Part shown: positions 5,554 through 7,675 of the stretch, one piece after another
Layout: each line of letters opens with the position of its first letter
Numbering within the stretch: position 1 is the first letter of the stretch
Assembly: GCA_024636425.1 (NCBI GenBank)
Contig: JAGXHB010000072.1
Location: forward strand, 1 to 7,675
Direction of reading: 5' to 3'
Source of the DNA: Roseobacter sp.
GTDB lineage: Bacteria; Pseudomonadota; Alphaproteobacteria; Rhodobacterales; Rhodobacteraceae
Length of the DNA stretch: 7,675 nucleotides
The notes under the pieces: generated by a model
Databases searched by the model: none
What the model was told of the DNA's origin: nothing
What the model saw: only the letters and a program-made list of their open reading frames with translations
Made by a program: the position numbers and the translations under genes

Positions 5554-6714
5554 ATGCTGACAAATAGTGACCTGATCGAATTGACAGAATTTCGCCGTGC
5601 TCTTCATCGCCGTCCGGAAGTGTCTGGTGAAGAAGCGGAAACCGCAAAGATGATTGTGGCTGCGGTGAAATTGATGCGTCCAACGGGTATCCTCACTGGG
5701 CTGGGTGGACATGGCGTGGCTGCGATCTTTGACAGCGGTAAGGATGGCCCGACGGTTCTTTTTCGCGCTGAACTTGACGCCCTGCCCATTGAGGAACGCA
5801 ATGACCTAATCGCGTGGTCCTCGGAGATCCGTGGCAAAAGCCACGTCTGCGGGCATGATGGTCACATGACAATGCTGCTTGCCTTGGGCCGTATGATCTC
5901 GCGCAAACCAGTTGCACAAGGGCGTGTCATCTTGATGTTTCAGCCCGCCGAAGAAGACGGGAGCGGTGCAAAGGCCGTTGTCGCTGATCCGGCCTTTGCC
6001 GAGATTAAGCCGGACTGGGCGTTTGCCATTCACAACAACCCCGGCAGCCCGTTTGGGTTCGTCTCGACCCGTGTGGGACTGATGAACTGTGCGTCGCTGG
6101 GGCTGAAGGTCAAGCTCAGAGGGAAAACAGCCCATGCCGCCGACCCGCAGGACGGTGTTTCCCCTGCGTTAGCAGTCGCCAAGCTGATCCCTGCGATGGA
6201 TAGTCTGGGACATGGCGAAGGCGGTCCGCGCAACGATGCATTCCGTCTGGTGACAATCACTCATGCCAACATCGGGGAGCCAACCTTTGGCATCGCGCCC
6301 GGTGAAGCCGAGATTTTTGCCACCCTGCGCGCGGCAGGTGATGCTGGCGTGGAAAGCCTCGAAACCGCCGTGCGAAACCTGGCTACATCTGTTGCAGAAG
6401 AATATGGGCTTGGCGTTGCGTTCGAGATCCACGACCATTTCGCGGCTTCGGTAAATGACGCGGACGCCTATAGTGTCGCAGTCAGGGCGATCGGAGCAAT
6501 CGGTGTTCCTCACGGGCAAGAGAGCGTGCCGATGCGTGCATCGGAGGATTTCGGCGTGTTTGGATGGGGCGCAAAAGCCGCGATGTTGTGCTTGGGGCCC
6601 GGCGAAGATCATGCGGCTTTGCACAATCCGGACTATGATTTCCCCGATGATCTGATCCCGATCGGAAGCGCAATCTTCGAACGCATTACGCGGGATTTGT
6701 TGGGAAACGCTTAG
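5554..6714 (+). CDS. M20D-family metal-dependent amidohydrolase (N-acyl amino acid / hippurate / IAA-conjugate type)
   Basis: A 386-residue cytoplasmic metallohydrolase that releases an amino acid from an N-acyl or similar conjugate. Family motifs in order are 'RRALHRRPE' (14-22), 'RAELDALPIEE' (71-81), 'CGHDGH' (99-104), 'PAEEDGSGA' (131-139), 'AIHNNPG' (158-164), 'GKTAHAA' (190-196, start of the lid domain) and 'LHNPDYDF' (356-363). The expected metal ligands Cys99, His101, Glu134, His160 and His357 and the general base Glu133 are all present, so the enzyme should be active. The length is normal and there is no signal peptide. The ATG at 5554 has only a weak purine-rich stretch (AGCAGAG) upstream. 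The CynX-like transporter gene upstream may import its substrate. Hippurate hydrolase, aminoacylase or auxin-conjugate hydrolase cannot be separated by sequence alone. Confidence 0.92.
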   Translation: MLTNSDLIELTEFRRALHRRPEVSGEEAETAKMIVAAVKLMRPTGILTGLGGHGVAAIFDSGKDGPTVLFRAELDALPIEERNDLIAWSSEIRGKSHVCGHDGHMTMLLALGRMISRKPVAQGRVILMFQPAEEDGSGAKAVVADPAFAEIKPDWAFAIHNNPGSPFGFVSTRVGLMNCASLGLKVKLRGKTAHAADPQDGVSPALAVAKLIPAMDSLGHGEGGPRNDAFRLVTITHANIGEPTFGIAPGEAEIFATLRAAGDAGVESLETAVRNLATSVAEEYGLGVAFEIHDHFAASVNDADAYSVAVRAIGAIGVPHGQESVPMRASEDFGVFGWGAKAAMLCLGPGEDHAALHNPDYDFPDDLIPIGSAIFERITRDLLGNA

Positions 6715-6728
6715 GCGCATCGCCGCCT
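6713..6728 (+). terminator. Weak possible terminator hairpin after the amidohydrolase gene
   Basis: AGGCG (6713-6717) and CGCCT (6724-6728) form a 5-bp GC-rich stem with a 6-nt loop overlapping the stop codon. The following sequence (CTGCTTTCCC) lacks a proper T tract, so intrinsic termination is doubtful. Confidence 0.2.
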
Positions 6729-6752
6729 CTGCTTTCCCACAAGCGGTTATGC

Positions 6753-6853
6753 GCTGCGATACAGATTGGGCTCGATTCGGACCTTCACCGCACCCAGCTG
6801 CAAGTTCTGGTTGGCGGGACAACGTGAGCATTCGCTGCGTTCGCGCCAATGGC
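6753..6853. repeat. Intergenic dispersed repeat, copy B (fullest copy)
   Basis: Contains all blocks of the family: GCTGCG (6753-6758), TGGGCTCGA (6767-6775), ACCTTCACCGC (6781-6791), GCGGGAC (6814-6820), CATTCGCTGCG (6829-6839) and CCAATGGC (6846-6853). It fills the 144-bp gap between the convergent amidohydrolase and Lrp-family genes and ends 5 bp from the latter's stop codon. No coding potential is apparent. Dispersed intergenic sequences of this style occur, from memory, in Rhodobacterales genomes. Confidence 0.6.
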
Positions 6854-6858
6854 TACTG

Positions 6859-7311
6859 TCAGATCGGTAGTTCCGATGTGGCCTTCTCGGTTGAAATCAC
6901 GATGGATGTAGAGAACTTTCGGACATTTTTGTCAGCAAAGAAAAACCGATGCGTGAAGACCTCATAGGCTGCGATATCTTCTGCCATCACCACAAGGATG
7001 AAGTCGGATGGGCCAGCGATGCAATAGAAATGCGTCACCTGCCGATCTTCACGCGCTTTGCGTTTAAATGCGTCGATCTGATCAAGTCGGTCACGTTCCA
7101 ACTCTACCGCCACGATGGCGGTGATGCCCAATCCCAAGGGTTTCGGGTCAAGGATGGCCACTTCGCGTTTGATCACGCCAGATTCACGCAATATGCGCAT
7201 ACGCCTTTGGACGGAAGCGGTCGAAACGCCAGTGGCATCCGCGAGCGCTTGAACAGGGGTCTTTGCATTCTTTTGCAGGTGATTGAGAAGTTTTCGGTCT
7301 GTCTTATCCAT
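6859..7311 (-). CDS. Lrp/AsnC-family transcriptional regulator
   Basis: A 150-residue feast/famine regulator, the usual length for the family. The N-terminal helix-turn-helix (about 2-60) begins 'MDKTDRKLLNHLQKN' and has recognition-helix sequence 'STASVQRRMRIL'. The RAM ligand-binding domain (about 65-142) shows 'THFYCIAGPSDFILVVMAED', with the conserved glycine and aspartate, and 'RKFSTSIVIS'. It acts in the cytoplasm as an oligomer and usually responds to amino acids. The ATG at 7311 is the natural start for the family, though the ribosome binding site is weak. The gene is divergent from an AzlC-type exporter gene across 103 bp. That arrangement is common for Lrp regulators that induce amino-acid export, so AzlC is the likely target. 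Confidence 0.93.
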   Translation of the reverse strand: MDKTDRKLLNHLQKNAKTPVQALADATGVSTASVQRRMRILRESGVIKREVAILDPKPLGLGITAIVAVELERDRLDQIDAFKRKAREDRQVTHFYCIAGPSDFILVVMAEDIAAYEVFTHRFFFADKNVRKFSTSIVISTEKATSELPI

Positions 7312-7414
7312 GATCGATTAAACCTTAAATTTCCTAAATTCTTGATGTGAGAAGATCACCTTTCTGCACTATTCATTGTATATCGCATCAACTCTATCGG
7401 CTATTAAATTCGGT

Positions 7415-7675
7415 ATGAAACACGGTGCATTTGCTATTCTTCCCCTCGCTCTTGGAGCAGCCGTCTACGGCTTTGCTTTCGGTCTGCTCGCCGCGCAAGT
7501 TGGTTTTCCATGGTGGGGAGTCGGGCTGATGAGCGCCTCGGTCCATGCCGGGTCTTCGCAAATCGTTGCGGTGGAACAATTCGCTACGACGCAAACGGTG
7601 CTTGGCGCTGCTTTGGCAGGGGCGGCGCTGAATTTACGATACATCGGCATCGTCGCGTCCCTATCAGAAGTGCTC
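7415..7675 (+). CDS. azlC: AzlC-family branched-chain amino acid exporter subunit, N-terminal part (runs off right edge)
   Basis: An inner-membrane permease; AzlC with its small partner AzlD exports branched-chain amino acids and analogues. The 87 visible residues include the family start pattern 'ILPLALGAAVYGFAFGLLAAQ' (9-29), the signature 'HAGSSQIVAVEQF' (44-56) and 'LNLRYIGIVASLSEVL' (72-87, the conserved NLR segment). The ATG at 7415 gives an N-terminus only slightly shorter than usual and lacks a clear ribosome binding site. An in-frame TTG at 7376 would add 13 residues, so the start is uncertain. It is divergent from an Lrp-family gene, its probable regulator. Whether azlD follows cannot be seen. 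Confidence 0.87.
   Translation, partial: MKHGAFAILPLALGAAVYGFAFGLLAAQVGFPWWGVGLMSASVHAGSSQIVAVEQFATTQTVLGAALAGAALNLRYIGIVASLSEVL

Noticed and set aside
6169..6849. A 226-residue minus-strand reading frame opposite the amidohydrolase gene
   Set aside because: It is antisense to a gene with every M20D motif intact, runs into the intergenic repeat, and shows no family signature.
7347..7359. GTGA-N5-TCAC dyad between the Lrp and AzlC genes as a CRP-type site
   Set aside because: The spacer is 5 rather than 6 bp and the flanking consensus bases are missing; it is too short to claim, and an Lrp site is more likely but has no clear match.

Overview
The window looks like a stretch of an alphaproteobacterial chromosome, most likely from the Rhodobacterales/Roseobacter group. 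That placement is an inference from gene content, moderately high GC coding DNA and the style of the intergenic sequence; no rRNA or other marker gene is present. No rRNA, tRNA, CRISPR array, phage gene or transposase was found. Most of the window is ordinary regulator-plus-transporter/enzyme gene pairs. The unusual material lies in the intergenic DNA and in one gene remnant.

Left part (1-1012): a soxR gene, with the complete [2Fe-2S] cysteine signature, is divergent from a drug-efflux type MFS transporter that runs off the left edge. Between them is a textbook SoxR box. It sits in the 19-bp spacer of a leftward promoter and overlaps the likely soxR promoter, so SoxR probably induces the efflux pump in response to redox-active compounds and also controls itself.

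Next (1013-1720): about 700 bases with little coding signal. They contain one copy of a diverged ~100-bp intergenic repeat, a doubtful small CxxC protein gene on the minus strand (1196-1438), and an inverted repeat abutting a perfect TATAAT box ahead of the next gene. A secreted alpha/beta hydrolase (1721-2659) follows. Downstream of it lies a 5'-truncated remnant of an enolase-superfamily dehydratase (about 2664-3059).

Right part (3080-7675): an amino-acid-derivative region. A GcvA-like LysR regulator is divergent from a CynX/NimT-type MFS transporter. This is followed by an M20D amidohydrolase (N-acyl amino acid / hippurate / IAA-conjugate type). An Lrp/AsnC regulator convergent to the hydrolase is in turn divergent from an AzlC-type amino-acid exporter subunit cut by the right edge. 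A plausible reading is uptake of an acylated or otherwise derivatised amino acid, cytoplasmic release of the amino acid by the M20 enzyme, and Lrp-controlled export of excess amino acid; this functional link is inference only.

A dispersed intergenic repeat occurs in three diverged copies (1047-1146, 5375-5441, 6753-6853), identified by hand alignment with conserved spacing between its blocks. I see no clear candidate for a wholly new biological system.
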